This document shows, in pieces, positions 48,015 to 57,591 of a stretch of DNA of 64,000 bases (position 1 is the stretch's first letter; the number at the start of each line of letters is the position of its first letter). The notes beneath the pieces are model-generated. The model searched no databases and was not told the DNA's origin. It saw only the letters and a program-made list of their open reading frames with translations. Source of the stretch: Clostridium algoriphilum (lineage in GTDB: Bacteria > Bacillota > Clostridia > Clostridiales > Clostridiaceae). The stretch is taken from contig NZ_JAIZZK010000002.1 of assembly GCF_020443705.1 (NCBI RefSeq), forward strand, positions 205,771 through 269,770. Reading direction: 5' to 3'. Position numbers and translations under genes: made by a program.

Positions 48015-49229
48015 ATGGCAAAGGTTGTAATTATGCCAAAGTTTGGAATGACAATGACAGAAGGTACGTTGACCACTTGGGATAAAAAAGAAGGAGATAA
48101 AATTGAAGTCGGAGAACTTTTATTTCAGGTAGAAACAGACAAGCTGAGCAATGATGTTGAAGCATGCGATGCAGGAATAGTAAGAAAGTTACTTGTAAAA
48201 GAAGGAGATATAATCGAATGTTTAAAGCCAGTTGCAATTATTGCTGGTGCTGATGAAGATATATCTTCTTTATTAAATGAAGTTTCTGAAGGTATTGAAT
48301 CAGAGGAACAAAGTAATATAAAAGTACCTGAAAAAAAGATTGAAGAAATTAAGAGTGAAAATATAAAATCAGGAAGAGTAAAGGCATCACCATTAGCTAA
48401 GAAGATGGCTTTAAAAAAGAATATTGATATCACATTAGTTGAAGGTACAGGTCCACAGGGAAGAATAACAACTGAAGATGTGGAAAAGTATATTGAAAAT
48501 AGTAAAAATAAACCAGAAGTATCTCCAGTGGCAAGTAAGGCTTTGGAAAATAATTATGCTGAAAAGAGAGTTCCAATGTCTGGTATGAGAAAAGTAATTT
48601 CCGCTAGAATGCTTGAAAGCTGTGCTACTTCACCAACAGTAACTTTTAATATAAAAATTGATACAACCAGCTTAAAGAAAATTAGGAATGCACTTAAAGA
48701 TGTATGTAAAGTAACTTATACAGATTTGATAGTAAAAATTGTTTCAAAGGTTTTGCTTCAATATCCATTACTTAATTGTTCTGTTGATGGAAATGAATTA
48801 ATCTTAAGAAACTTTGTGAACATGGGTATAGCGGTAGCTCTAGATGATGGACTTATGGTACCTGTAATTAAATATGCTAACGAAAAGGGACTTGAAGAGA
48901 TTTCAAGGTCAATAAAAGAATTAGCTCAAAAAGCAAAGGATAAGACAATTAGTGTGGATGAACTTAAGGGTGGAACATTTACAATAACTAATATTGGAAT
49001 GTATGGTATAGAATCTTTCTCCCCAATTATAAATCAACCTGAAGTTGCTATACTAGGAGTAAATAAGATTACAGAAACTCCAGTAGTTGAGAATGGTGAA
49101 ATAGTTATAAAACCTCTTATGAATTTCTCGCTTACTGCTGACCATAGAGCAGTAGATGGATCAGTAGCAGCTGAATTTTTGGCGAAACTTAAAGTCTATA
49201 TTGAGAAACCTGAGATGTTATTCTTGTAG
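48015..49229 (+). CDS. acoC: Dihydrolipoamide acetyltransferase E2 of acetoin dehydrogenase
   Basis: 404 residues. An N-terminal lipoyl domain with the target Lys in ETDKLSNDV (near residue 42), an E3/E1-binding domain (RVKASPLAKKMALKKNIDI, about 117-150), and a catalytic domain ending in TADHRAVDGSVAA. It passes the acetyl group to CoA. It is the likely substrate of the LplA and LipA encoded three and four... genes downstream in the same run. AAGGAGG lies before the ATG. Confidence 0.93.
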   Translation: MAKVVIMPKFGMTMTEGTLTTWDKKEGDKIEVGELLFQVETDKLSNDVEACDAGIVRKLLVKEGDIIECLKPVAIIAGADEDISSLLNEVSEGIESEEQSNIKVPEKKIEEIKSENIKSGRVKASPLAKKMALKKNIDITLVEGTGPQGRITTEDVEKYIENSKNKPEVSPVASKALENNYAEKRVPMSGMRKVISARMLESCATSPTVTFNIKIDTTSLKKIRNALKDVCKVTYTDLIVKIVSKVLLQYPLLNCSVDGNELILRNFVNMGIAVALDDGLMVPVIKYANEKGLEEISRSIKELAQKAKDKTISVDELKGGTFTITNIGMYGIESFSPIINQPEVAILGVNKITETPVVENGEIVIKPLMNFSLTADHRAVDGSVAAEFLAKLKVYIEKPEMLFL

Positions 49230-49241
49230 AAGATGATTAGC

Positions 49242-50021
49242 ATGTATAATAATAAAGGAATTTGTATCACCCTGCTTGCAAATGAAGGAATACTTCTGCA
49301 TCATAATGATACAAGCATATTAATAGATGGAATTCATGTTAATGAAGGTGCACCGTTTAGCGGTTTGTCAGATCAGATGCTTTCCGATTTGATTGATGGT
49401 AAGAATATTTTTAAGAATATTGATTTTATCTTGTTTACCCATTGTCATACAGACCATTTTAACGCAAACTATACAGAACGTTTCTTAATGAATAATCATG
49501 TAAAAGGTCTTATTATGCCTGATAGGCAAACACAAAAATATTCTTCATTACGAAAAACAGGTTTAATGCAAGCGGACCATATGGTTCTTCTGGATATTCC
49601 CCTTGCACTAAAAAAATATTTTCAGCTTACTTACGATATTTCTCTTACAGTATTTAATTCTGTTCATTCTGGAGAGCAATATGCTGATATTGAAAACTTT
49701 TGTTATTTAATCAATTTTTGTGGAGTTCAACTGTTTATTATTGGTGATGCGGACTTTAGAAGTGAATACTTTGAAAAAATGCTTCATGACGCTAAAATTG
49801 ATATTGCATTTGTGAATCCATTATTTATCAACAATAAAAAAGGTCGAGAAGTAATTAATAATGCAATTAAGCCTAAATATTTAGTTGTTTATCATATTCC
49901 ATTTAAAAATGATGATAAAATAAAATTTCGAAAATTAGTGAGCAATGATATTCTGAAGCATAATGATGATCTACCTCCTGTAACAGTGCTTTGGGACGAA
50001 TTGCAGGAAATAGTTTTTTAA
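49242..50021 (+). CDS. MBL-fold metal-dependent hydrolase, unknown substrate
   Basis: About 259 residues with the metallo-beta-lactamase motif FTHCHTDHFN near residue 70 and other expected metal ligands (HSGEQYAD; IIGDADF). It begins a few bases after acoC (ATG 49233 or 49242, weak ribosome site), so it is translated with the aco genes. Codon use (CTG, ATT) differs from acoC. No role in acetoin breakdown is established to my knowledge; acyl-ester or thioester hydrolysis is a guess. Confidence 0.7.
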   Translation: MYNNKGICITLLANEGILLHHNDTSILIDGIHVNEGAPFSGLSDQMLSDLIDGKNIFKNIDFILFTHCHTDHFNANYTERFLMNNHVKGLIMPDRQTQKYSSLRKTGLMQADHMVLLDIPLALKKYFQLTYDISLTVFNSVHSGEQYADIENFCYLINFCGVQLFIIGDADFRSEYFEKMLHDAKIDIAFVNPLFINNKKGREVINNAIKPKYLVVYHIPFKNDDKIKFRKLVSNDILKHNDDLPPVTVLWDELQEIVF

Positions 50022-50063
50022 TATTAAAATTAAATACCACAATATTCAAGAAGGAGGGTCATT

Positions 50064-51044
50064 ATGTTATTTGTTGAGCATAGAAATACAGATCCTTATA
50101 AAAATCATGCTATAGAAGAATTCTTGATGAATAAGTTTGATGAAGATTGTTTTATGTTGTGGAAAAATGAGAAGTGCATTTTAATTGGTAATTATCAAAA
50201 TGCTTACAATGAAATAAATATTGACTATGTAAAACAATATAATATTCCTGTAGTAAGAAGGATTACCGGAGGAGGAGCCGTATTTAACGATGAGGGTAAT
50301 TTTAATTTTTCATTTATTAGTTGCAATGTAAGTGAGGATTGTTTTAATTTTAAAAAATTCACAACTCCAATTGTTTTGGCTCTTAACAAACTTGGTATTA
50401 AGGCCGAACTATCAGGAAGAAACGATTTAACTATTGAAGGTAAGAAGTTTTCTGGAAATGCCCAGTACAAAAGCAAGAATAAGGTGCTACATCATGGTAC
50501 CCTTCTTTTTTCTTCAAATATATCTGATTTAGCTAATGCATTGAGAGTTAATCCAATAAAGATTGAAAGCAAGGGAATAAAATCTGTTAAAAGTCGTGTA
50601 ACTAATATTTGTGAACACCTTAAAATTTCCATGACAACGGAAGAATTTAAGGAATATCTTTTTAATGAAGTATATAGTACTACTGAAAATGCAAAGATTT
50701 ATCAAATTACAGAAGATGATTGGAAGGAAATTAATCAAATAGCAGAAGAAAAGTACTCTACCTGGGAGTGGAACTATGGACAAAATCCTCAGTTTACTAT
50801 GGAAAGAGAAAAAAAATTTGTAGGAGGTATAGTTCAGGCTTCTATGAATTTCAATAAAAATAAGATTCAAAATATAAAAATACATGGTGATTTTTTCAGT
50901 GAAAAAGATATATCTATTGTTGAAAATGCTCTGATAGGAGTATCTTATGATTATAAGTCAATGTATGAAGTCCTTAAAGATTTTAATATGCATAATTATT
51001 TTATGAACATATCCATTCAAAATATTTTGGATGTATTAATTTAA
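50064..51044 (+). CDS. lplA: Lipoate-protein ligase LplA
   Basis: 326 residues, a ligase of the biotin/lipoate A/B fold with the C-terminal accessory domain. RRITGGGAVFNDEGNFNFSF (residues 69-88) is the lipoyl-AMP pocket, and GRNDLTIEGKKFSGNAQY follows; HHGTLLF is also conserved. It activates lipoate with ATP and attaches it to the E2 Lys. AAGGAGGG before ATG. Placed in the aco run to lipoylate AcoC. Confidence 0.92.
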   Translation: MLFVEHRNTDPYKNHAIEEFLMNKFDEDCFMLWKNEKCILIGNYQNAYNEINIDYVKQYNIPVVRRITGGGAVFNDEGNFNFSFISCNVSEDCFNFKKFTTPIVLALNKLGIKAELSGRNDLTIEGKKFSGNAQYKSKNKVLHHGTLLFSSNISDLANALRVNPIKIESKGIKSVKSRVTNICEHLKISMTTEEFKEYLFNEVYSTTENAKIYQITEDDWKEINQIAEEKYSTWEWNYGQNPQFTMEREKKFVGGIVQASMNFNKNKIQNIKIHGDFFSEKDISIVENALIGVSYDYKSMYEVLKDFNMHNYFMNISIQNILDVLI

Positions 51045-51058
51045 TGTGAGGTGATAAA

Positions 51059-51919
51059 ATGATATGTACAAAAAAACCAGAGTGGTTAAAAATAAGAATA
51101 AAGGCTGGATCAAATACAGGTAATATCAGTAATATATTAAAAAAATACGGTTTAAATACTGTTTGTGCTGAAGCAGACTGCCCCAATACATGTGAGTGTT
51201 TTAACAGAGGTACTGCCACATTTATGATTTTAGGTAAGAATTGTACTAGAAATTGTAAATTTTGCAAGGTTACAAAATCTAAGCCAGAAGAGTTAGATCC
51301 AATGGAGCCAAAGAATATTGCGAAAGCTATACAGGAAATGAATTTAAAGCACACGGTTATAACTTCTGTAACAAGGGATGATCTTCCAGACGGTGGAGCA
51401 GGTCATTTTGCAAATACAATATTAGAAATTAAAAAACTCTGTCCAAAGGTTACTGTAGAGGTACTCATTCCTGATCTTAAAGGAGATTATGAGTCGTTAA
51501 AAAAGGTTGTTTACGCTAAACCTAATGTTCTTAATCACAATGTTGAAACAATCCCCAATTTATACTCCGCCGTAAGGCCAATGGCTGTTTATAAACGTTC
51601 TCTAGAGCTCTTAAAAAGAGTTAAAGAAATAGACAGCAGCATATTTACTAAGTCTGGATTTATGGTTGGTCTTGGTGAAAATGAGGATCAAGTTATAGAA
51701 CTTCTAAAGGATTTAAAAAAGGTTAACTGCGACATTATTACAATAGGACAGTACCTTCAACCTTCAAAAGAACACTATGAGGTTGTGGAATATGTGCATC
51801 CTGACAAATTTAAAAAATACGAGAAAATAGCAAAGGGTATGGGATTTAAATTTGTAGCTTCTGGTCCCCTTGTTAGAAGTTCATATCATGCAGAGGATGA
51901 GTTAAGTAGTTTAAATTAA
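51059..51919 (+). CDS. lipA: Lipoyl synthase
   Basis: 286 residues; radical-SAM enzyme that inserts two sulfurs into octanoyl groups on E2. The auxiliary cluster motif is [13 protein letters not shown], the SAM cluster motif [10 protein letters not shown], and the C-terminal RSSYHAED supplies the Ser ligand. It starts 14 bases after lplA. No lipB or lipM octanoyltransferase is seen nearby, so LplA may load octanoate. Confidence 0.95.
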   Translation: MICTKKPEWLKIRIKAGSNTGNISNILKKYGLNTVCAEADCPNTCECFNRGTATFMILGKNCTRNCKFCKVTKSKPEELDPMEPKNIAKAIQEMNLKHTVITSVTRDDLPDGGAGHFANTILEIKKLCPKVTVEVLIPDLKGDYESLKKVVYAKPNVLNHNVETIPNLYSAVRPMAVYKRSLELLKRVKEIDSSIFTKSGFMVGLGENEDQVIELLKDLKKVNCDIITIGQYLQPSKEHYEVVEYVHPDKFKKYEKIAKGMGFKFVASGPLVRSSYHAEDELSSLN

Positions 51920-52009
51920 TTTAAGTGAGCACTTAAAACCTAATACAGTTTTGAGTTACTCAACTATAATAAAATATATAATTTTATTATTTTAGGAGGG
52001 ATTTTTATT

Positions 52010-53098
52010 ATGAAAGCAGCATTATGGTATGAAAAAAAAGATGTTAGAGTTGAGGAAGTAGAAGAACCAAAGGTTACTAGTGGATATGTGAAAATTAAAG
52101 TAAAATGGTGTGGAATATGTGGATCAGATTTACATGAGTATTTAGGAGGACCAATTTTTATACCAGTTGAAAAACCTCACCCTTTAACTGGTAACGTTGC
52201 ACCAGTTGTTTTAGGTCATGAATTTTCAGGTGATGTTGTAGAAATAGGTAAAGGTGTAACTAACATTAAAGTTGGAGACAGAGTGGCAGTGGAACCTATG
52301 GTGGTTTGTGGTAAATGCCCAGCTTGCAAAGAAGGAAAATATAATCTTTGTTCATCATTAGGATTTCATGGACTTTGTGGAAGTGGCGGTGGCTTTGCGG
52401 AATACACTGTATTCACTGAAGAATATGTGCATAAAATACCTGACAGCATGTCCTATGAAGATGCAGCATTAATTGAGCCGATAGCAGTTGCTCTTCATTC
52501 TATTAGACAAGCAAATTTCAATACAGGAGATAATGCACTTGTACTTGGTTGTGGCCCAATAGGACTTGCAACAATAGAATGTCTAAAAGCTGCAGGAGCG
52601 AGCCTTATAATAGTATTACAAAGAAAATCAATAAGGCAAGAATATGCAAAGAAAGCAGGGGCGGACCATGTTCTTGATCCAAATGAAGTTAATATAGCTG
52701 AAGAAGTTAAAAAACTTACAGGTGGAGTAGGTATAGATTTTGCTTTTGATACTACTGGAGCAAAAATAGGTTTTGATATAGGTATTGATAGTTTAAAATA
52801 TGCAGGAACTATGGTTATAACAAGCATTTGGGAAGGTGAAGTGAACTTTAATCCAAACGTTTTAGTATTCTCTGAAAAGAAAATAGTAGGATCATTAGCG
52901 TATAGACATGAATTTCCAGCAACTATTGCACAAATGAGTGACGGAAGAATTAAAACTGAAGGATATGTAACTAAAAAAATAGCTCTTGATGATATAGTAG
53001 AGGAAGGCTTTGGAACTTTAACTGGTCCAGATAAGAAGAAACACGTAAAAATACTTGTAACGCCAGATAAGTCTCTTTTATCTGACTGTAAAGAGTAA
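52010..53098 (+). CDS. bdhA: 2,3-butanediol dehydrogenase, zinc alcohol dehydrogenase family
   Basis: 362 residues, medium-chain dehydrogenase. Catalytic zinc residues in WCGICGSDLHEY and GHEFSG; structural zinc cysteines in CGKCPACKEGKYNLC; NAD motif LGCGPIGLA. The sequence layout (LGGPIFIP, PLTGNVAPVVLGHEF) matches clostridial and Bacillus BdhA, which oxidise 2,3-butanediol to acetoin or the reverse. Near acoABCL it would feed acetoin into cleavage. A TTTAAGTGAGCACTTAAA palindrome lies at about 51919-51936, upstream. Confidence 0.88.
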   Translation: MKAALWYEKKDVRVEEVEEPKVTSGYVKIKVKWCGICGSDLHEYLGGPIFIPVEKPHPLTGNVAPVVLGHEFSGDVVEIGKGVTNIKVGDRVAVEPMVVCGKCPACKEGKYNLCSSLGFHGLCGSGGGFAEYTVFTEEYVHKIPDSMSYEDAALIEPIAVALHSIRQANFNTGDNALVLGCGPIGLATIECLKAAGASLIIVLQRKSIRQEYAKKAGADHVLDPNEVNIAEEVKKLTGGVGIDFAFDTTGAKIGFDIGIDSLKYAGTMVITSIWEGEVNFNPNVLVFSEKKIVGSLAYRHEFPATIAQMSDGRIKTEGYVTKKIALDDIVEEGFGTLTGPDKKKHVKILVTPDKSLLSDCKE

Positions 53099-53155
53099 TA
53101 GCAAGTAAAATCAGTGGTAGGTGAACAGTTAAAATATACGGAGGAGGAATTTATT

Positions 53156-54322
53156 ATGGGAAGATTTACATTACCAAGAGATATTTATTTTGGAGAGGGT
53201 GCACTTGAGACTTTAAAAACATTAAAAGGTAAAAAGGCTGTAGTAGTTGTAGGCGGCGGTTCAATGAAAAGATTTGGATTTTTAGATAAGGTTGTAGAAT
53301 ATTTAACCGAAGCTAAATTCGAAGTTAAATTAATTGAAGGCGTAGAGCCAGACCCATCTGTGGAAACAGTTATGAGTGGTGCTTCTACAATGAGAGAATT
53401 TCAACCAGATTTGATTGTGGCTATGGGCGGAGGCTCACCAATAGATGCAGCTAAAGCTATGTGGATATTCTATGAATACCCAGAGTTTACATTTAAGCAA
53501 GCAGTAGTTCCTTTTGGACTTCCAGAACTAAGACAAAAAGCAAAGTTTGTAGCTATTCCTTCAACAAGTGGTACTGCAACTGAAGTTACAGCTTTCGCAG
53601 TAATAACAGATTACAAAGAAAGAATAAAATATCCAATGGCTGATTTTAACTTAACACCAGACATTGCAATAGTTGATCCAGCACTTGCACAAACTATGCC
53701 TCCAAAACTTACAGCATTTACTGGTATGGATGCTTTAACTCATGCAATAGAAGCATATGTTGCTGGTTTAAGATCTGCATTTACAGATCCACTTGCGATG
53801 GAAGCAATAATGATGGTGGATGAACATTTACTTAAATCTTTTGAAGGAAATAAAGAAGCTAGAAATCAAATGCATTATGCTCAGTGTTTAGCTGGTATGG
53901 CATTTTCTAATGCACTTCTTGGAATAGCTCATTCAATGGCTCATAAAATAGGCGCAGTTTACCATATACCTCATGGATGTGCTAATGCAATGTTCTTACC
54001 ATTTGTTATCCAATATAATGCTAAGAATTGTGCAGATAGATACGCTAAAATTTCAAAGAGATTAGGACTTGTTGGAAAAACAGATGCGGAGCTTGTTAAT
54101 GCACTAGTTGAGTATGTAAGATCTCTAAGCGTTAAAATGAATATTCCTAAGACAATAAAAGAATACGGAATAGCGGAAGAAGATTTCAATAAAGATGTTA
54201 AATTCATTGCTCATAACGCAGTGTTAGATGCTTGTACAGGATCTAACCCAAGAGAAATTGATGATAAAATAATGGAAAAAATGTTTAATAGTGCTTACTA
54301 TGGAGAAGATGTAACATTTTAA
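53156..54322 (+). CDS. Iron-containing alcohol dehydrogenase
   Basis: 388 residues of the group III (Fe-ADH) family. Cofactor motif AMGGGSPIDAAKA; IPSTSGTATEVTAF; metal ligands in THAIEAYV and AHSMAHKIGAVYHIPHG. It starts after GGAGGAGG, 57 bases after bdhA. The most likely role here is reduction of acetaldehyde from the AcoAB reaction to ethanol; butanol dehydrogenase is an alternative. Confidence 0.85.
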   Translation: MGRFTLPRDIYFGEGALETLKTLKGKKAVVVVGGGSMKRFGFLDKVVEYLTEAKFEVKLIEGVEPDPSVETVMSGASTMREFQPDLIVAMGGGSPIDAAKAMWIFYEYPEFTFKQAVVPFGLPELRQKAKFVAIPSTSGTATEVTAFAVITDYKERIKYPMADFNLTPDIAIVDPALAQTMPPKLTAFTGMDALTHAIEAYVAGLRSAFTDPLAMEAIMMVDEHLLKSFEGNKEARNQMHYAQCLAGMAFSNALLGIAHSMAHKIGAVYHIPHGCANAMFLPFVIQYNAKNCADRYAKISKRLGLVGKTDAELVNALVEYVRSLSVKMNIPKTIKEYGIAEEDFNKDVKFIAHNAVLDACTGSNPREIDDKIMEKMFNSAYYGEDVTF

Positions 54323-54453
54323 AAATAATTGTAACCACATTTAACATGCTAAGGCAGTGGTTTATTCAAATAAACTTGAAGTAAAAAAAACTTTATATCA
54401 AACTATTTAACTAATATACTTAAGGCAAATAATAAATAAATAAATAAATTAAA
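54323..54453. other. Gap before the TPP riboswitch
   Basis: AT-rich, with a TAAA tandem run at about 54430-54448. A promoter for thiC is expected here but is not clear. Confidence 0.4.
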
Positions 54454-54538
54454 CAAGGGGAGCTCGTATTATGAGCTGAGAAAGAGATATTATCACTGAC
54501 CCTCATAACCTGATTTGGGTAATTCCAACGTAGGGAGT
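54454..54538 (+). promoter_or_regulatory. TPP riboswitch (THI element)
   Basis: Core motifs in order: AAGGGGAGCTCG, ATGAGCTGAGA, CTGACCCTCATAACCTGAT, TTGGGTAATTCCAACGTAGG. These are the conserved pyrimidine and pyrophosphate sensor helices. It controls thiC through the terminator at 54559. Confidence 0.95.
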
Positions 54539-54558
54539 TTTTTACAACGTTTTTTGTT

Positions 54559-54586
54559 GCAGACTCTTTATGAGTTTGCTTTTTTT
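54559..54586 (+). terminator. Riboswitch terminator before thiC
   Basis: GCAGACTC / GAGTTTGC stem with loop TTTAT and seven T. The preceding CAAC...GTTG (54545-54558) could form the alternative stem. High TPP should favour termination. Confidence 0.8.
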
Positions 54587-54623
54587 ATTTCAAAAATAAT
54601 ATAACTGTAAAGGAGATTATAAA

Positions 54624-55937
54624 ATGATGTATACAACTCAAATGGATGCTGCAAAAAAAGGCATTATAACTAAAGAGATGAAAATAGTCGCAAAAAAAGA
54701 AAATATGTCTGAAGAGGTTTTAAGAGAAAGAATATCAAGAGGCGTAGTAGCTTTGCCAGCTAATATAAATCATAAAATACTCAGTCCAGAGGGAGTTGGG
54801 GAAGGATTAAAAACAAAAATCAATGTAAATCTAGGTATTTCAAAGGATTGCTATGATATCGATGAAGAAATGAAAAAGGTACAGTTATCCATAGATATGA
54901 AAGCTGAAGCTGTTATGGATTTAAGCTCCTTTGGTAAAACTGAAGAATTTAGAAAAAGACTTATATCTGACTCCACTGCTATGATAGGAACTGTTCCAAT
55001 ATATGATGCCTTAGGTTTTTACGATAAAGAATTACAGGACATTACAGCTAAAGAATTTATAGATGTAGTCGAAAAACATGCAAAAGATGGAGTTGACTTT
55101 GTAACAATTCATGCTGGTTTAAACATTGAGACTGCAAATGTATTTAAAAGAAATAAGAGAATAACCCACATTGTATCGAGAGGTGGATCACTTTTATACG
55201 CTTGGATGGAATTAAATAAAAAGGAAAATCCTTTTTATGAACATTTCGATGAGATATTAGATATATGTCAAAAATATGACTTAACTATAAGCCTTGGGGA
55301 TGCCTGCAGACCTGGCTCCATTAATGATGCAACTGATGCTTGTCAAATCCATGAATTAATGGTGCTTGGTGAATTAACCTTAAGAGCTTGGAAAAAAAAT
55401 GTACAAGTAATAATAGAAGGACCAGGTCACATGGCAATAAATGAAATTGGGGCGAACGTGTTACTAGCAAAAAAATTATGTCATGGTGCACCTTTTTATA
55501 TTTTAGGACCACTAGTTACAGATATTGCCCCAGGTTATGACCATATTACCAGTGCTATAGGTGGTGCTTTAGCTGCAAGCTATGGAGCTGATTTCCTTTG
55601 CTATGTAACGCCAGCAGAACATTTAAGACTTCCTAATGTTGATGATGTTCGTGAAGGCATTATTGCAGCAAAGATTGCAGCTCACGCTGGGGATATAGGT
55701 AAAAAAATTCCAGGTAGTCGCGACTGGGATAATGAAATGAGCACAGCAAGACAAAGTCTTAATTGGAAGAAAATGTTTGAGCTGGCTATTGATCCAGAAA
55801 AAGCTATAAGATATAGAAAAGAATCGACGCCAGAGAATGCGGATAGCTGTACAATGTGTGGAAAAATGTGCTCTATGAGAACTATGAACAAAATAATGCA
55901 AGGTAAGGATCTCAATATATTAAGAGACGATTCATAA
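54624..55937 (+). CDS. thiC: HMP-phosphate synthase ThiC
   Basis: 437 residues of the shorter ThiC form. The radical-SAM-like cysteines near the C-terminus are in [11 protein letters not shown]. Other conserved parts are [26 protein letters not shown] and [20 protein letters not shown]. It makes the thiamine pyrimidine from AIR, so it draws on the purine pathway also encoded in this window. It appears intact. AAGGAG precedes ATG 54624. Confidence 0.96.
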   Translation: MMYTTQMDAAKKGIITKEMKIVAKKENMSEEVLRERISRGVVALPANINHKILSPEGVGEGLKTKINVNLGISKDCYDIDEEMKKVQLSIDMKAEAVMDLSSFGKTEEFRKRLISDSTAMIGTVPIYDALGFYDKELQDITAKEFIDVVEKHAKDGVDFVTIHAGLNIETANVFKRNKRITHIVSRGGSLLYAWMELNKKENPFYEHFDEILDICQKYDLTISLGDACRPGSINDATDACQIHELMVLGELTLRAWKKNVQVIIEGPGHMAINEIGANVLLAKKLCHGAPFYILGPLVTDIAPGYDHITSAIGGALAASYGADFLCYVTPAEHLRLPNVDDVREGIIAAKIAAHAGDIGKKIPGSRDWDNEMSTARQSLNWKKMFELAIDPEKAIRYRKESTPENADSCTMCGKMCSMRTMNKIMQGKDLNILRDDS

Positions 55938-56138
55938 ATTAATTAAATTTACTATGGAAATTAAATTTACTATGGAAATTAAATTCAATATACAGGTGAT
56001 TGTATAGCAGCAATGCAAGATACAATCACTTAACTTCTCTTTTCCTATAACTCTTAAAACGTCCTCTTTTGTAACTGATTTAAAGAAACTATCAAAATCA
56101 AAATCCTTGTACTTTAAATATTCTTTATAAAAACTCAT
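55932..56138 (-). pseudogene. thiH: thiH remnant, N-terminal 38 codons
   Basis: From ATG 56138, after GAGGTAA, MSFYKEYLKYKDFDFDSFF then KSVTKEDVLRVIGKEKLSD matches the start of 2-iminoacetate (dehydroglycine) synthase ThiH. The rest, including all radical-SAM cysteines, is gone; the frame continues through the tandem repeat as a nonsense tail. Confidence 0.8.
55940..56029. repeat. 18-bp tandem repeat and hairpin between thiC and the thiH remnant
   Basis: Two and a third copies of ATTAAATTTACTATGGAA, then a perfect 10-base stem GTGATTGTAT (55996-56005) with ATACAATCAC (56020-56029). This sits exactly where thiH loses homology, so it marks a deletion or junction. Confidence 0.7.
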
Positions 56139-56225
56139 ATCATTATTACCTCTTTTAAAATTATTTTTTGAGCTACTATTCACCTTGGCAAAAGTTCATT
56201 ATTTAATCTTATTAATATAATATTA

Positions 56226-56834
56226 TTAATTACCTAAAAACCCGGTAAGCGGTGAGGAAGCTTCTGCATAGATTTTAACGGCACCTGCACCTGAGAGATA
56301 AGCTTTTCGTCCGGCATCTACTGTAAGCCCGAATGCTTCGCCCATAAGTATTGGGTTTTCAGCTGTTGCTATTGCTGTGTTTAAAAGTACTGCGGCAGCA
56401 CCAACATCTCTTAACCGTTTTGCGGCCATAAGGTCTGGGTTCATATATGGAAGCACAACAAAACCTTCTTTTACTAAAATTTCAGTTGCTTTAATTGTCT
56501 CAAAATTATCAGGAAGAAGATATTTATTGTCTGAGACAACCTCAATCTTAATCCAGTTTCCGCAGCCTGCTGCTTTTGCAATATGGGCAATGCGTATTGC
56601 TTCATCAGCATTTCTAGCCCCGGAAGTGTTTGGCATTAAAACACAAGATTTAGGTATGAAATTTAGTATATTCTCGTCTTTTGAATTAAAATCCATTCTT
56701 AGTATGGCCACCGTCACAACCTGAGCCTTTGATGCCTTAATTACCTCAGGAATAATTTTATTTGTTGGGTACTTTCCTGTTCCTATAATAAGCCTACTAG
56801 TTAGTTCAATTCCACCTATTATTAGTTTGTCCAT
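56226..56834 (-). pseudogene. thiG: Thiazole synthase ThiG with internal in-frame deletion
   Basis: 202 residues instead of about 255. N-terminal part ([24 protein letters not shown]; the Schiff-base Lys in GNWIKIEVV) and C-terminal part ([28 protein letters not shown]) are intact. [10 protein letters not shown] joins directly to LLNTAIA, so about 54 residues (the segment equivalent to MPGASPIGSG through GADGV in Bacillus ThiG) are missing. That removes part of the barrel and phosphate site; activity is unlikely. GGGAGG precedes ATG 56834. Confidence 0.85.
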
Positions 56835-56838
56835 AAAA

Positions 56839-57030
56839 CTAACCTCCCACAACGAAACTTAAAATTTCGATTTTGTCATTTTCTTTTATTACTGTATTTG
56901 TCCATTCTTCTTGGCTCAGAATATTATAATTGTATTCAATTACAATTTTCTCTGGTTTAAGTTTATTTAATTCTATTAATGCTAAAATGCTTGTGCCAAA
57001 TTGGAGATTAAGAGAATCACCATTTTGCAC
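56839..57030 (-). CDS. thiS: Sulfur carrier ThiS, 5' end replaced at an integrase junction
   Basis: The reading [20 protein letters not shown] ... [10 protein letters not shown] has the ThiS beta-grasp pattern and the C-terminal Gly-Gly that is adenylated. The native start codon is lost: the gene joins recombinase DNA at about codon 3. A GTG at 57030 with GGGG 8 bases upstream, both from the recombinase gene, could give a normal-length 63-residue protein. Whether it is expressed is unknown. Confidence 0.7.
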   Translation of the reverse strand: MQNGDSLNLQFGTSILALIELNKLKPEKIVIEYNYNILSQEEWTNTVIKENDKIEILSFVVGG

Positions 57031-57492
57031 GCATTTTTTCCCCTTTACCAGTAAGATAGACACACGGGACACTATCGTTAAGATGGAGATCCTTCAATCT
57101 GAGATCCAACAATTCCTGTATACGTGCACCCGTGTCATACATAAATATCATAAAGAATCTGTCTCGGATGCCGAGTTTAGTGTTCTGTGATGGCTTTTTA
57201 AGTATAGCTGACAAAGCTTTTTCTGACATGTAAGAAACCGTTGGAGTCGGAGCTTTTTTAACTGGAATTTTACTAAGTTCTATATAGGTTATCAAAGCGA
57301 TGGGTCTTCCTGTGCAGCGTATTTAAAAAAAGATTTTAACTCAGCCAGCCGATGATTTCTTGTGGAAATGCTACATTTACGTTCACATTGCAACCAATCC
57401 AGAAATTTACCAGTGAGAACATGGTCGAGCATATCAAATGTAATCTTTGAAAAAGAAAGCTTTTCTTTTTCCTCAATATAAACTCTCAGCAA
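57017..57492 (-). pseudogene. Tyrosine recombinase C, frameshifted and truncated
   Basis: The N-terminal SAM-like domain reads LLRVYIEEKEKLSF...LKSFFKYAAQEDPSL and stops at 57292. The reading resumes in another frame with TYIELSKIPVKKAPTPTVSY and then the catalytic Arg motif DTGARIQELLDLRLKD. It ends at GKGEKMR, where it joins thiS, so the HxxR and Tyr residues are gone. Confidence 0.8.
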
Positions 57493-57591
57493 ATTAATTG
57501 TATCACGGTAGGCTTAACCGTATTTTCGCTATAGCACCTGTTTTTAGGTAGATAAATCATAAGAAAATTACGTATATATTTAAAAAACCGA

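Noticed and set aside
54454..54538. T-box or other leader for thiC
   Set aside because: The conserved THI-element motifs identify a TPP riboswitch.
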